DNA from: JBOGVZ01 sp050692985 | GTDB lineage: Bacteria > Actinomycetota > UBA4738 > CALAEC01 | DNA: 64,000 nt | Assembly (NCBI GenBank): GCA_050692985.1 | Contig: JBOGVZ010000047.1 | Span: forward strand, 62,001 to 126,000 | Direction: 5' to 3' | In this document: one piece after another, positions 1 to 7,879 of the stretch | How positions within the stretch are numbered: position 1 is the stretch's first letter | Layout of the letters: the number at the start of each line of letters is the position of its first letter | The notes under the pieces: generated by a model | Told to the model about the DNA's origin: nothing | Databases searched by the model: none | Seen by the model: the letters and a program-made list of their open reading frames with translations, nothing else | Program-made: the position numbers and the translations under genes

Positions 1-1
1 G

Positions 2-154
2 ATCCCCGAGGTCAAGCGATCCGGTCCCCGGACGACCGAGTACACCGCCGACAGCATGACCAACGTGTGGAGGATGGCGTGGGTATGGTGCCTGCTCGCC
101 CTCCAGGTCGGCCAGAAGTCCGGCGTGGAGCCCGGTGCGATCGTCTACGGGTGA
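2..154 (+). CDS. C-terminal fragment, probable M55 D-aminopeptidase (DppA-like)
   Basis: Last 50 codons of a gene entering from the left edge. Its tail contains R-S-G-P-R-T-T-E-Y-T-A-D followed by a hydrophobic helix, which resembles the C-terminal end of DppA-type M55 zinc D-aminopeptidases. The call rests on this short tail plus context: dppA sits beside dipeptide transporter genes in Bacillus-type dpp operons, and a D-threonine aldolase-like gene follows here. The stop overlaps the GTG start of the next gene, so it belongs to the same operon. Another peptidase or hydrolase tail cannot be excluded. Confidence 0.45.
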   Translation: MPEVKRSGPRTTEYTADSMTNVWRMAWVWCLLALQVGQKSGVEPGAIVYG

Positions 155-1206
155 GGATGAGCCGAGGAGACGCCATCATCCAGGAGCGCCCCCCCGCGGA
201 GAGGCGGGCGGGAGGCCAGGAGGCCATCCTGCGCGTCGAGGACCTGACCACGGTCTTCCCGGGGGGTCGCGGAGTGTTCACGCCGGTGAACGGCGTCTCC
301 CTGGATCTCCGTCCCCGGGAGATCTTGGGCCTGGTCGGAGAGTCGGGAAGCGGCAAGAGCATGACCCTCCGCTCCATCCTCAGGCTGGTCCCACCGCCCG
401 GGGCCACCGTCCACGGCCGGGTGTGGCTGGAGGAGCGCGACCTGCTGTCGTTGTCGAAGCGAGAGATGCGGGGGGTCCGCGGACGCGAGATCTCGATGGT
501 CTTCCAGGATCCCAGATCGGCCCTCGACCCCGTGTACACGGTCGGGGACCAGATCATGGAGTCTCTCGGCCACCACCTCGGCCTCACCGGGACGGACGCC
601 CGGAGCGCGGCCCTGGATCTGCTGCGCAGGGTCGGGATCTCGGCGCCGGAGCAGCGGCTGGACGCCTATCCCCATCAACTGAGCGGCGGCATGCGCCAGC
701 GGGTGATGATCGCCATCGCCATCTCCTGCCACCCCAAGGTGCTGCTGGCGGACGAGCCCACCACCGCCCTGGACGTCACCATCCAGGACCAGATCCTGGC
801 CCTGCTCCTCGAGCTCCAGGAGGAGTTCCACATGGCGGTGCTCCTGGTCTCTCACGACATCGGGGTGGTGGCCGAGACCTGCGACCGGGTGGCGGTGATG
901 TACGCCGGGCAGATCATGGAGACGGGCTCGGTCCAGGACCTGCTCCGCTCTCCGGCGCACCCCTACACGATCGCCCTGCTCCAGGCGCTTCCCGACGCTC
1001 CGGGGAACGTGCGGGGCGGCCGATTGACCCCCATCCGCGGACAGCCGCCCGACCTGGAAGCCCTCCCCCCCGGCTGCCCCTTCCAGCCCCGATGCCCTCA
1101 CGCCCGGGAGGCTTGCGCCGAGGTCCCCATGTCGCTGGAGGGGATCGCTCCCGGACACGCCACCGCGTGCCCCATCCACCGCCCCCAGGGAGGTGAGTGG
1201 TCATGA
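151..1206 (+). CDS. dppD: Dipeptide/oligopeptide ABC transporter ATPase, DppD/OppD type
   Basis: Cytoplasmic ATPase that powers import of peptides through a DppBC-type channel. It shows Walker A GESGSGKS near residue 63, the ABC signature LSGGM near 178, Walker B LLADEP near 199 and a switch His (SHD). The C-terminal oligo_HPY extension has the cysteine cluster GCPFQPRCPHAREAC typical of the OppD/OppF pair. The start is GTG 151, overlapping the upstream stop as GTGA; ATG 157 is an alternative and would remove two residues. The stop overlaps the next ATG. Permease and binding-protein genes must lie left of the window. Substrate is inferred only from neighbours. Confidence 0.9.
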   Translation: MRMSRGDAIIQERPPAERRAGGQEAILRVEDLTTVFPGGRGVFTPVNGVSLDLRPREILGLVGESGSGKSMTLRSILRLVPPPGATVHGRVWLEERDLLSLSKREMRGVRGREISMVFQDPRSALDPVYTVGDQIMESLGHHLGLTGTDARSAALDLLRRVGISAPEQRLDAYPHQLSGGMRQRVMIAIAISCHPKVLLADEPTTALDVTIQDQILALLLELQEEFHMAVLLVSHDIGVVAETCDRVAVMYAGQIMETGSVQDLLRSPAHPYTIALLQALPDAPGNVRGGRLTPIRGQPPDLEALPPGCPFQPRCPHAREACAEVPMSLEGIAPGHATACPIHRPQGGEWS

Positions 1207-2258
1207 GGGATGCCGGGCCCTCCCCCGCCGCGAACGGGCCGCTGCTCGAAGTCCGGGACCTGGTGAAGACGTTCCCCGTCCGCCGCTCCGTGCTTGACCT
1301 GGCTCGGCGCCGGCCCAGGAAGGTCCTCACCGCCGTGGACCACGTGTCCATCGACATCCGACCCAACGAGGTGCTGGCCCTGGTCGGGGAGTCCGGGAGC
1401 GGCAAGACCACCCTGGCCCGGTGCGTTCAGCGGTTGTACGAGCCCGACTCGGGGGACATCAGGTTCGCCGGCCGCAGCATCCTGGGCTTCTCCTTCCAGC
1501 GGATGCGGGAGGTCCGCCGCCAGGTCCAGATGGTGTTCCAGGATCCATACTCCTCGCTCAACCCGAGGAAGCGTGTGGGGGACGCGCTCCGGGAGGTCCT
1601 CCTGGTGCACGAGATCGTTCCCAAGGAGGAGCAACCAGCGTACGTCCGCGAGCTCCTCGAGATGGTGGGGCTCCCGGCGGCCACCGAGCGCCGCTACCCC
1701 AGGGAGCTGTCGGGAGGGCAGCGACAGCGGGTGGTCATCGCCAGGGCCCTGGCGGTGAGACCGGTCCTGCTCATCGCCGACGAGCCCGTGAGCGCCCTGG
1801 ACGTCTCCATCCAGGCCCAGATCCTGAACCTGCTGATGGAGCTTCGGGAATCCCTCGGCCTGTCGATCCTCCTCATCGCCCACCAGCTGTCCGTCGTCCA
1901 TCACATCTCGGATCGGGTGGCTATCATGTACCTGGGGAAGGTCGTGGAGGCCGGCACCGTCCAGGAGATCTTCGAACGGCCTCAGCACCCCTACACGGCC
2001 GGCCTCCTGGAGGCCGCCCCGCGCCTGAAGCCTTCCCGTCGTGCTCGCACCCCGGCCCTTGGCGGGGAGGTCGGATCGCCCATCGACATCCCCACCGGAT
2101 GCCGGTTTCACCCGCGGTGCCCCCATGCGGTGGAGATCTGCCCGGTCGAGGACCCACAGGAGACCGTCCTGTCCCCTACCCGGAGCGCCCGCTGCCACGT
2201 GCTTCCGTTCCTGTCGTCCGAGCCCGCGGAGCCGGACCGCGCTGGGAGCGGGTCGTGA
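1203..2258 (+). CDS. dppF: Dipeptide/oligopeptide ABC transporter ATPase, DppF/OppF type
   Basis: Second ATPase of the peptide importer, forming a heterodimer with the preceding protein. It has Walker A GESGSGKTT near residue 63, signature LSGGQRQR near 169, Walker B LIADEP near 191 and the C-terminal oligo_HPY cysteine cluster GCRFHPRCPHAVEIC. ATG 1203 overlaps the previous stop as ATGA and has GGGAGG about 8 bases upstream; GTG 1197 is in frame but less well placed. The last codons overlap the GTG of the XRE-cupin gene, so the three genes are translationally coupled. Confidence 0.9.
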   Translation: MRDAGPSPAANGPLLEVRDLVKTFPVRRSVLDLARRRPRKVLTAVDHVSIDIRPNEVLALVGESGSGKTTLARCVQRLYEPDSGDIRFAGRSILGFSFQRMREVRRQVQMVFQDPYSSLNPRKRVGDALREVLLVHEIVPKEEQPAYVRELLEMVGLPAATERRYPRELSGGQRQRVVIARALAVRPVLLIADEPVSALDVSIQAQILNLLMELRESLGLSILLIAHQLSVVHHISDRVAIMYLGKVVEAGTVQEIFERPQHPYTAGLLEAAPRLKPSRRARTPALGGEVGSPIDIPTGCRFHPRCPHAVEICPVEDPQETVLSPTRSARCHVLPFLSSEPAEPDRAGSGS

Positions 2259-2839
2259 ACGTCCCCGAGCACGGAACCGCCGAGCTGGGGGCCCGGCTGC
2301 GGGAGCTCCGGATGAGCAGGAACCTCAGCCTTCGCCAGCTGGCCCAGGAGCTGGGAACCTCCCCGAGCTCGCTGTCCATGCTCGAGAACGGGAAGTGTGG
2401 GGTCGCCCTTCGCCGGCTCCGGCGTCTGGCCGATTTCTATGGGCTGACGATCTCCCGGCTCATGGCCGGGTCCGGGCAGAGGCCCACGTCCAACAACACC
2501 GCCATCACCCGGTTCCCCCAGGTGCTGGAGTCCGATGGGTTCGTGGAGCGGGGACGGGGGGTCTGGTACCGCCTCCTGGACGTCGGTCCCGGCTCAACGC
2601 TCCAGCCATTCGTCCTCCGACTCGAACCGCGGGCGGGATTCCTCCGCGACGCCCTGGCCCACCGGGGGGAGGAGTTCGTGTTCACGGTCCAGGGGGAGAT
2701 GGAGCTGTGGGTGGGAAACGGGTCCCGGACCCTGAAGGAGGGGGACGTCGCCCACTTCGACAGCTCCCTGCCGCACGCCTACCAAAATCGAACCGACGAG
2801 ATGAGCATCGCCGTGGGAGCGGCGACCCCACCCTGGTGA
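2255..2839 (+). CDS. XRE-family transcriptional regulator with cupin domain
   Basis: Protein of 194 residues with an N-terminal helix-turn-helix (about 9-65; 'LSLRQLAQELGTSPSSLSMLENG') and a C-terminal double-stranded beta-helix cupin (about 95-190; 'HRGEEFVFTVQGEMELWVG', 'GDVAHFDSSLPH'). Family members such as PuuR bind small metabolites in the cupin and regulate adjacent amine or amino-acid catabolic genes. GTG 2255 overlaps the dppF stop (GTGA) and is preceded by GGGAGCGGG. Its place between the peptide transporter and the D-threonine aldolase-like gene suggests it controls this operon; the ligand is unknown. Confidence 0.85.
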   Translation: MNVPEHGTAELGARLRELRMSRNLSLRQLAQELGTSPSSLSMLENGKCGVALRRLRRLADFYGLTISRLMAGSGQRPTSNNTAITRFPQVLESDGFVERGRGVWYRLLDVGPGSTLQPFVLRLEPRAGFLRDALAHRGEEFVFTVQGEMELWVGNGSRTLKEGDVAHFDSSLPHAYQNRTDEMSIAVGAATPPW

Positions 2840-2855
2840 GGGGAGGGATCGACCG

Positions 2856-3986
2856 GTGACACCGCAGTTTCCCGAGCTGGAGACCCCCGCTCTCCTGGTG
2901 GAGCGTCCGATCCTGGAGCGGAACCTCGAGGAGATGGCGGAGGTGGCCCGGCGAAACGGGGTGACGTTGCGGCCTCACGCCAAGACCCACAAGTCTCCGC
3001 TCATCGGACGGCTTCAGGTGGAGAGGGGAAGCCCCGGCCTCACGGTGGCCACCCTGGCCGAGGCGGAGGCGATGGCCGACGCGGGGATCGACGATCTGCT
3101 CATCGCATACCCGCCCGTGGGGGAATGGCGTCTGCGCCGGCTGGAGAAGGTGGCCGAGCGTACCCAGGCCACGGTGACCGTCGACAGCGAGGAGGCGGTG
3201 AAGGGACTGGCGAAGGCAGGGGCGGCCCTGGGCCGGGAGCTGGCCTTCCTGTGGAAGGTGGACTCAGGGCTGCACCGGATGGGAACCCCGCCGCGGGAGC
3301 CATCTGCCGAGGCGGTAGCGTCCGTGCTGGGCCACCCCGGGACACGGTTCCGGGGACTGATGACCCATGCGGGGCACGCCTACGGGGCCTCGTCGACGGA
3401 GGACCTGCACGCGGTGGCCAGGGAAGAAGGGCGAAGCGTGGTGGACACGGCAGAGCTCCTGAGGGATCGAGGGATCCCGGTCGAGGTGGTGAGCGTCGGC
3501 TCCACCCCCACCGCCCGGGTGGTGGCCGAGGTATCGGGGGTGACCGAGATCCGACCCGGGACGTATGTGTTCAACGACGCCACCCAGGTGGCCCTGGGGG
3601 TGGTAGGACCCGAGCACTGCGCCCAAACCGTCCTGGCCACGGTCGTCGGCCGCCCCGCCCCCGACAGGGCGGTGGTCGACTCGGGCTCCAAGGCCCTGCC
3701 CCGCGACGTGCTCACGGACCGCACCACGGGCTACGGGTTGGTGGTCGACCATCCGGAGCTGGTGGTGGACCGGCTGTACGAGGAGCACGCGGTCCTGGTG
3801 GCCCCGGAGGGCAGGTGCCGGCTGGAGATCGGACAGCGGGTGCGCATCATCTCCAACCACTGCTGCACGGCGACCAGCTTGCACCCTCGCTTCTACCTGG
3901 TGGATGGAGATCGGGTGGAGGAGGAGGTCCCGGTGATGGCCCGCGACTGGCGCGGCGACCGTCGAGCGGATCTCACCCGCAGGTAG
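2856..3986 (+). CDS. D-threonine aldolase / D-serine dehydratase-like PLP enzyme
   Basis: Protein of 376 residues of the fold-type III metal-activated PLP family (DSD1, D-threonine aldolase). The PLP lysine is in 'RPHAKTHK' (K43). The C-terminal beta domain carries 'SNHCCTATSLHPRFYLVDGD', with the His/Cys pair that binds the divalent metal in this family. Expected reaction is retro-aldol cleavage or beta-elimination of D-beta-hydroxy amino acids. GTG start lies 16 bases after the regulator, behind GGGGAGGGA. With a dipeptide importer and a probable D-aminopeptidase upstream, use of D-amino-acid peptides from cell walls is a reasonable inference. Which of the two activities it has cannot be told from sequence. 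Confidence 0.85.
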   Translation: MTPQFPELETPALLVERPILERNLEEMAEVARRNGVTLRPHAKTHKSPLIGRLQVERGSPGLTVATLAEAEAMADAGIDDLLIAYPPVGEWRLRRLEKVAERTQATVTVDSEEAVKGLAKAGAALGRELAFLWKVDSGLHRMGTPPREPSAEAVASVLGHPGTRFRGLMTHAGHAYGASSTEDLHAVAREEGRSVVDTAELLRDRGIPVEVVSVGSTPTARVVAEVSGVTEIRPGTYVFNDATQVALGVVGPEHCAQTVLATVVGRPAPDRAVVDSGSKALPRDVLTDRTTGYGLVVDHPELVVDRLYEEHAVLVAPEGRCRLEIGQRVRIISNHCCTATSLHPRFYLVDGDRVEEEVPVMARDWRGDRRADLTRR

Positions 3987-4119
3987 GGTCACCGCCCCGC
4001 CGGGCATCGACCCCCATGCCACCCGCATCGAGCCGGTGAAGGTGGACACCGCGACGTCACGTGGGAGCGGATGACCTGAGGCCGTGGCGGAAGGCGCCGG
4101 AGCGTGGCAGGGTAGAGGC

Positions 4120-4353
4120 ATGATCGCGGCCTACATCCTCATCCAGACGGAGGTGGGCATGATCGGCGATGTCGCCGCCCAGATCAGGCCGATCAAGGGC
4201 TTGAACTCGGCGGACGGAGTCACCGGTCCCTACGACGTGATCGCCCGGGCGGAGGCGACGGACCTGGACGAGCTGGGAAAGCTCGTGGTCCGGCAGATCC
4301 AGGACGTCCCCGGTGTCACCCGCACGCTCACCTGCCCCGTGATCCACATCTAG
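4120..4353 (+). CDS. Stand-alone Lrp/AsnC ligand-binding (RAM) domain protein
   Basis: A 77-residue protein made only of the RAM (regulation of amino-acid metabolism) domain of Lrp/AsnC regulators, without the DNA-binding half: 'AAYILIQTEVG', 'VTGPYDVIARAEATD' and 'TRTLTCPVIHI' are the usual strand motifs. Such proteins form beta-barrel dimers/octamers and bind amino acids. ATG 4120 gives the family's normal beginning; an in-frame ATG 36 bases earlier would add residues not seen in relatives. No good Shine-Dalgarno is visible. It sits after the D-amino-acid operon but 133 bases away, so a shared transcript is uncertain. Confidence 0.8.
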   Translation: MIAAYILIQTEVGMIGDVAAQIRPIKGLNSADGVTGPYDVIARAEATDLDELGKLVVRQIQDVPGVTRTLTCPVIHI

Positions 4354-4380
4354 GGAAACCGCCTCCGCAGGCTTGATCCC

Positions 4381-4836
4381 CTAGCGGCGCTCCCGCCGTT
4401 CCAGGCCTCGGTCCGGGTGCCACGACTCGATCACCAGGTGGTCGGGAGGCTGGCCGACGCGGGTGAGGACGACTTCCCCGATGTCGACCCGGAACCGGTG
4501 CGGCTGGGCCGGCTCCCGCGGGTCGCTCATCTCCACGGCCCGTCCGGCGATCTTGGCCTCCCCCACCCACGAGCTGGGGTCCTCCTCCGGTGGATCCTCC
4601 GTGGCGCTGTGCAGGGCCAGCCGGGAATCTCGTCGAAGGTCCAGGGCCTTCACCGACCCGGGCATCATCCCCAGCTCCAGCTCCCCTTCCCGCAACTCGA
4701 CCTCGGTCCCGCTGATCCGTGGCGACCCGTCCTGTCGAAGGGTGGCCAGCGTGCAGTGCTTGTGAGCCGTGAAGCGTCGGCGCACCCGCTCGGCGAACTC
4801 CGGTTCGGCGGCGGCGAACTCTCCCCACGAGGCCAT
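4381..4836 (-). CDS. Pyridoxamine 5'-phosphate oxidase-family (split-barrel FMN/F420) protein
   Basis: Protein of 151 residues with the split-barrel flavin fold: 'HCTLATLRQDGSPRISGTEVEL' early and 'ALDLRRDSRLALHSATEDP' in the middle match the PPOX class often found in actinobacteria. Family members bind FMN, F420 or heme; true pyridoxamine phosphate oxidases are longer, so a biosynthetic role is unlikely. ATG 4836 is preferred because a GAGAAT -10-like box lies 7 bases upstream; ATG 4851 would add five residues. It is divergent from dinB with only about 54 bases between starts. Confidence 0.75.
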   Translation of the reverse strand: MASWGEFAAAEPEFAERVRRRFTAHKHCTLATLRQDGSPRISGTEVELREGELELGMMPGSVKALDLRRDSRLALHSATEDPPEEDPSSWVGEAKIAGRAVEMSDPREPAQPHRFRVDIGEVVLTRVGQPPDHLVIESWHPDRGLERRERR

Positions 4837-4890
4837 GCCCCCGATTCTCATATGTCTTCGTGGTCCGCCGTATCCTGCCCGGGAGGATCC

Positions 4891-5913
4891 GTGCCCTGGT
4901 TCGTGCTTCACGTCGACCTCGACCAGTTCATCGCCGCGGTGGAGGTGCTCCGCCGCCCCGAGCTGCGGGGCAAGCCCGTCGTGGTGGGAGGAAGCGGCGA
5001 CCCCACCCAGCGCGGGGTGGTCTCCACCGCGTCCTACGAGGCCCGGCGGTTCGGGATCCATTCCGGGATGCCGCTGCGCACCGCGGCCCGGAAGTGCCCC
5101 CAGGCGGTGTTCCTCCCCGTCGACGCCCCCGCCTACCGGGCCGCCTCGGAGCGGGTGATGGCCGTCCTGGGGCGGTTCCCGGCCGTGGTGGAGGTGGCGG
5201 GGTGGGACGAGGCCTTCCTGGAGGCCGACGCCCCCGACCCGGAGGCCCTGGCCCGGGAGATCCAGCGGGCGGTCCTGGAGGAGACCGGGCTGGAATGCTC
5301 GGTGGGGGTGGGAGACAACAAGCTCCGGGCCAAGCTGGCCTCGGGGTTCGCCAAGCCCGGCGGGGTATTCCGGCTCACCGGCGAGAGCTGGGCGGGGGTG
5401 ATGGAGCGGCTACCCACCGACGCCCTGTGGGGGGTGGGCCTGAAGCGGGCCCGCCAGCTCGCGGCCCTGGGGCTCCTCACCGTCGGCGAGCTGGCCCGGG
5501 CGGACCCCGAAGAGCTGGCCGGGGCGTTCGGCCCGGCCACCGGTCCCTGGCTGGTGGCGGTGGCCCGGGGCGAGGACCCCTCGCCGGTGGTGGCCGAGCG
5601 GGGGCCGGCCCGGTCCCGGGGCCGGGAGAGGACGTTCCAGCAGGACCTCGAGGACCCAAGGCGCGTCCGGGAGGAGGTCCGGCGCCTGGCCCGGCGGGTG
5701 GCCGAAGACCTGGCCGGGGACGGCCGCCCGGCGGTGCGGGTGGTGGTCAAGGTGCGGTCCGCCCCGTTCGTCACCCACACCCACGGCGTCACCCTCCCGG
5801 CGCCGTCGGGGGAACCCGGCGACCTCGAGCGGGCGGCGTTGGAGGCCCTGGGGCGGTTCGACCTCGACCGCCCGGTGCGGCTGCTGGGCGTTCGCGCGGA
5901 ACTGCGTCCCTGA
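4891..5913 (+). CDS. dinB: DNA polymerase IV (Y family), without C-terminal clamp motif
   Basis: Translesion polymerase of 340 residues. 'HVDLDQF' near residue 7 and 'GWDEAFLE' near 104 hold the metal-binding acidic residues; 'GVGDNKLRAKLAS' and the helix-hairpin-helix 'LWGVGLKRARQLAALGLLTVGELA' follow, then a little-finger domain. The protein stops at 'LLGVRAELRP', so the usual QL[SD]LF-like beta-clamp peptide is missing; the motif before DEAFLE is GW instead of the common S[I/L]. GTG 4891 has GGGAGG 4 bases upstream and a TATCCT box at 4871-4876; in-frame ATG 4851 would add 13 residues before the conserved first strand. Confidence 0.9.
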   Translation: MPWFVLHVDLDQFIAAVEVLRRPELRGKPVVVGGSGDPTQRGVVSTASYEARRFGIHSGMPLRTAARKCPQAVFLPVDAPAYRAASERVMAVLGRFPAVVEVAGWDEAFLEADAPDPEALAREIQRAVLEETGLECSVGVGDNKLRAKLASGFAKPGGVFRLTGESWAGVMERLPTDALWGVGLKRARQLAALGLLTVGELARADPEELAGAFGPATGPWLVAVARGEDPSPVVAERGPARSRGRERTFQQDLEDPRRVREEVRRLARRVAEDLAGDGRPAVRVVVKVRSAPFVTHTHGVTLPAPSGEPGDLERAALEALGRFDLDRPVRLLGVRAELRP

Positions 5914-5941
5914 GGCGACCAGGACGGCTCCGTCGCGACCC

Positions 5942-5956
5942 GCCGCTGCCAGCGGC
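5942..5956. terminator. Inverted repeat between convergent genes, possible bidirectional terminator
   Basis: GCCGCTG and CAGCGGC are separated by one base in the 47-base gap between the 3' ends of dinB and the malK-type ATPase gene. The position suits a shared terminator, but there is no T-rich tail and the real loop would need to open one or two pairs. Confidence 0.3.
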
Positions 5957-5960
5957 CGGC

Positions 5961-7010
5961 TCACTCCCGGAAGAGGTGAGGGGCTTCTCGTTCCACGACG
6001 AACTTGGTGGCTTTGCCCTCTCCCAGCGAGGCGAGGGTTCGCCCCGACACGACAGCCCTCAGCCGGAGGTCGTTCGCCCGCAGGGTCACGATGCCCCGGG
6101 GCCCCAGCGACTCGACCACCTCCACCACAGCCTCGAAGGGCTCGGTCGCCTGGCCCTCCGGGAGCGCCCCGGCCGGGTGGATGTGGTCCGGGCGGATGCC
6201 AAGGCGGACCTCCCCGGAACGGCCCTCCAGTCCCACGATCACAAGGTGCTCCGAGATGAACCGCCCGTCCTCCATCCGGCCGGGAACGATGTTCATCGTG
6301 GGGCTGCCGATGAACGTGCCCACGAACTCCGTGGCCGGCTTGGCGTAGACCTCGCCAGGCGATCCCACCTGCTCGATCCATCCGTCGCGCATCACCACGA
6401 TCTCGTCGGACAGGGCCATGGCCTCCTCCTGGTCGTGGGTCACGTACAGGACCGTGGCCCCGAGGTCTCGCTGGATCCGGAGAATCTCCGTGCGGGTGTC
6501 GGACCGGAGCTTCGCGTCCAGGTTGGACAGTGGCTCATCGAGCAGGAATGCGGCCGGCTGGCGGACGATGGCCCGGCCGATGGCCACCCGCTGTTGCTGT
6601 CCCCCCGAGAGCTGCCCGGGCTTGCGGCCCAACAGGTCCGTCACCCCCAACAGCTCTGCCGCTCGGTGGACCCGGCGGTCGATCTCCTTTCCGGGAACGC
6701 TGCGTGCCCGCAGACCGAAAGCGATGTTGTCATAGACGCGGAGATGCGGGTACAGGGCGTAGTTCTGAAAGACCATGGCCACGTCACGCTCCTTCGGCTC
6801 CAGGACCGTCACGTCGCGTTCGCCGATCCAGATCCGCCCCGCCGTCGGCTGCACCAGGCCGGCGACCATCCGTAGGGTGGTGGTCTTGCCGCATCCGGAG
6901 GGCCCGACCAGGACGGTGAAGCGTCCGTCGGGGATCTCGAGGTCGATCCCTTTCACGGCCTCGGTGCGGCCGTAGTGCCTGGCCAGCCCCTCGAGCCGGA
7001 TTCGGGCCAT
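5961..7010 (-). CDS. Sugar ABC transporter ATPase (MalK/UgpC type)
   Basis: Protein of 349 residues that energises the sugar importer encoded just upstream. Walker A GPSGCGKTT is at 36-44, Q-loop 'MVFQNYALYPHL', signature LSGGQQQR near 135, Walker B FLLDEPLSNLD and switch His 'THDQEEAMAL'. After residue 240 comes an OB/TOBE domain ('LGIRPDHI') that in MalK and UgpC receives regulatory input. It is the last gene of a leftward operon, about 50 bases after the second permease. The sugar is not predictable from this subunit. Confidence 0.92.
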   Translation of the reverse strand: MARIRLEGLARHYGRTEAVKGIDLEIPDGRFTVLVGPSGCGKTTTLRMVAGLVQPTAGRIWIGERDVTVLEPKERDVAMVFQNYALYPHLRVYDNIAFGLRARSVPGKEIDRRVHRAAELLGVTDLLGRKPGQLSGGQQQRVAIGRAIVRQPAAFLLDEPLSNLDAKLRSDTRTEILRIQRDLGATVLYVTHDQEEAMALSDEIVVMRDGWIEQVGSPGEVYAKPATEFVGTFIGSPTMNIVPGRMEDGRFISEHLVIVGLEGRSGEVRLGIRPDHIHPAGALPEGQATEPFEAVVEVVESLGPRGIVTLRANDLRLRAVVSGRTLASLGEGKATKFVVEREAPHLFRE

Positions 7011-7059
7011 TACGCCACCCCGGCGGAGCGGCCCGGTGCACCGCGGCCGTGAACCGCCG

Positions 7060-7857
7060 TCATCCCTTCAGCCCTCCCCCCGAGATCCCTCGGATCAGTC
7101 GCCTCTGCACGAAGAAGCTGGCCACCAGCACCGGAACCACGGAGACCAGGATGGCCGCCGACATGGCTCCCAGCTCCACCCCCCGGAACGTGTTGAACCC
7201 CGCGATGGCCACGGGGAGGGTCTTGGCCCGGCCTCCGGCCAGCACCAGGGCGTAAAAGAGGTCGTTCCAGGACAGCACGAAGGCGAAGATGGCGGCGGCC
7301 CCGAGCCCGGGGAGCACCTGGGGGAGGACCACTCGGCCAAAGGCCTGGACGCGCCCGTAGCCGTCGACCAGGGCCTGCTCCTCCAGCTCGCGGGGGACGG
7401 CGTCGAAGAACCCGATCATGAACCACGTCACCACCGGGAGCACGAACGTCAGGTGGGAGGCGATGACGGCCCACACCGTGTCCCGCACGCCCAGCTGGAA
7501 GGCGAACAGGAACAGGGGCACCACCAGCACCGCCGGCGGCATCACCTCCGACAACAGGATGCCGAACCGGGTGACCGAACCGCCGGCCCGCCACCGGGAG
7601 ATGGCGTAGGCGGCCAGGGTCCCCGCGATGATCGCCAGCACCACGGTGACCACGCCGACGACCACGCTGGTGAGCGCCGACCGGAGGACGCCGCCCTCGG
7701 CCACCTGCCGCCAGTTCGCGAGGGTCGGCGTGAAGGCCAGCCGGGACGGCCGCGTCAACTCGGCGGGGCCCTTGAACGACGCCAGGATCACCCACAAATA
7801 GGGGAACGCCACGATCACCAGGGCCGCGGCCACGAACAGCCGGCGAGCCGCCTTCAC
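7060..7857 (-). CDS. Sugar ABC transporter permease, MalG type
   Basis: Inner-membrane protein of 265 residues with six predicted helices, beginning with 'LFVAAALVIVAFPYLWVILASF'. The EAA loop that docks on the ATPase is 'EEQALVDGYGRVQAFGRVVLPQVLPG'-like near residues 170-195. GTG 7857 has GGGAGA 7 bases upstream and starts 22 bases after the stop of the first permease. Binding-protein-dependent sugar importers of the CUT1 class use one MalF and one MalG type subunit, as here. Confidence 0.9.
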   Translation of the reverse strand: MKAARRLFVAAALVIVAFPYLWVILASFKGPAELTRPSRLAFTPTLANWRQVAEGGVLRSALTSVVVGVVTVVLAIIAGTLAAYAISRWRAGGSVTRFGILLSEVMPPAVLVVPLFLFAFQLGVRDTVWAVIASHLTFVLPVVTWFMIGFFDAVPRELEEQALVDGYGRVQAFGRVVLPQVLPGLGAAAIFAFVLSWNDLFYALVLAGGRAKTLPVAIAGFNTFRGVELGAMSAAILVSVVPVLVASFFVQRRLIRGISGGGLKG

Positions 7858-7879
7858 GGCGTTCTCCCACGGAGAGCCT

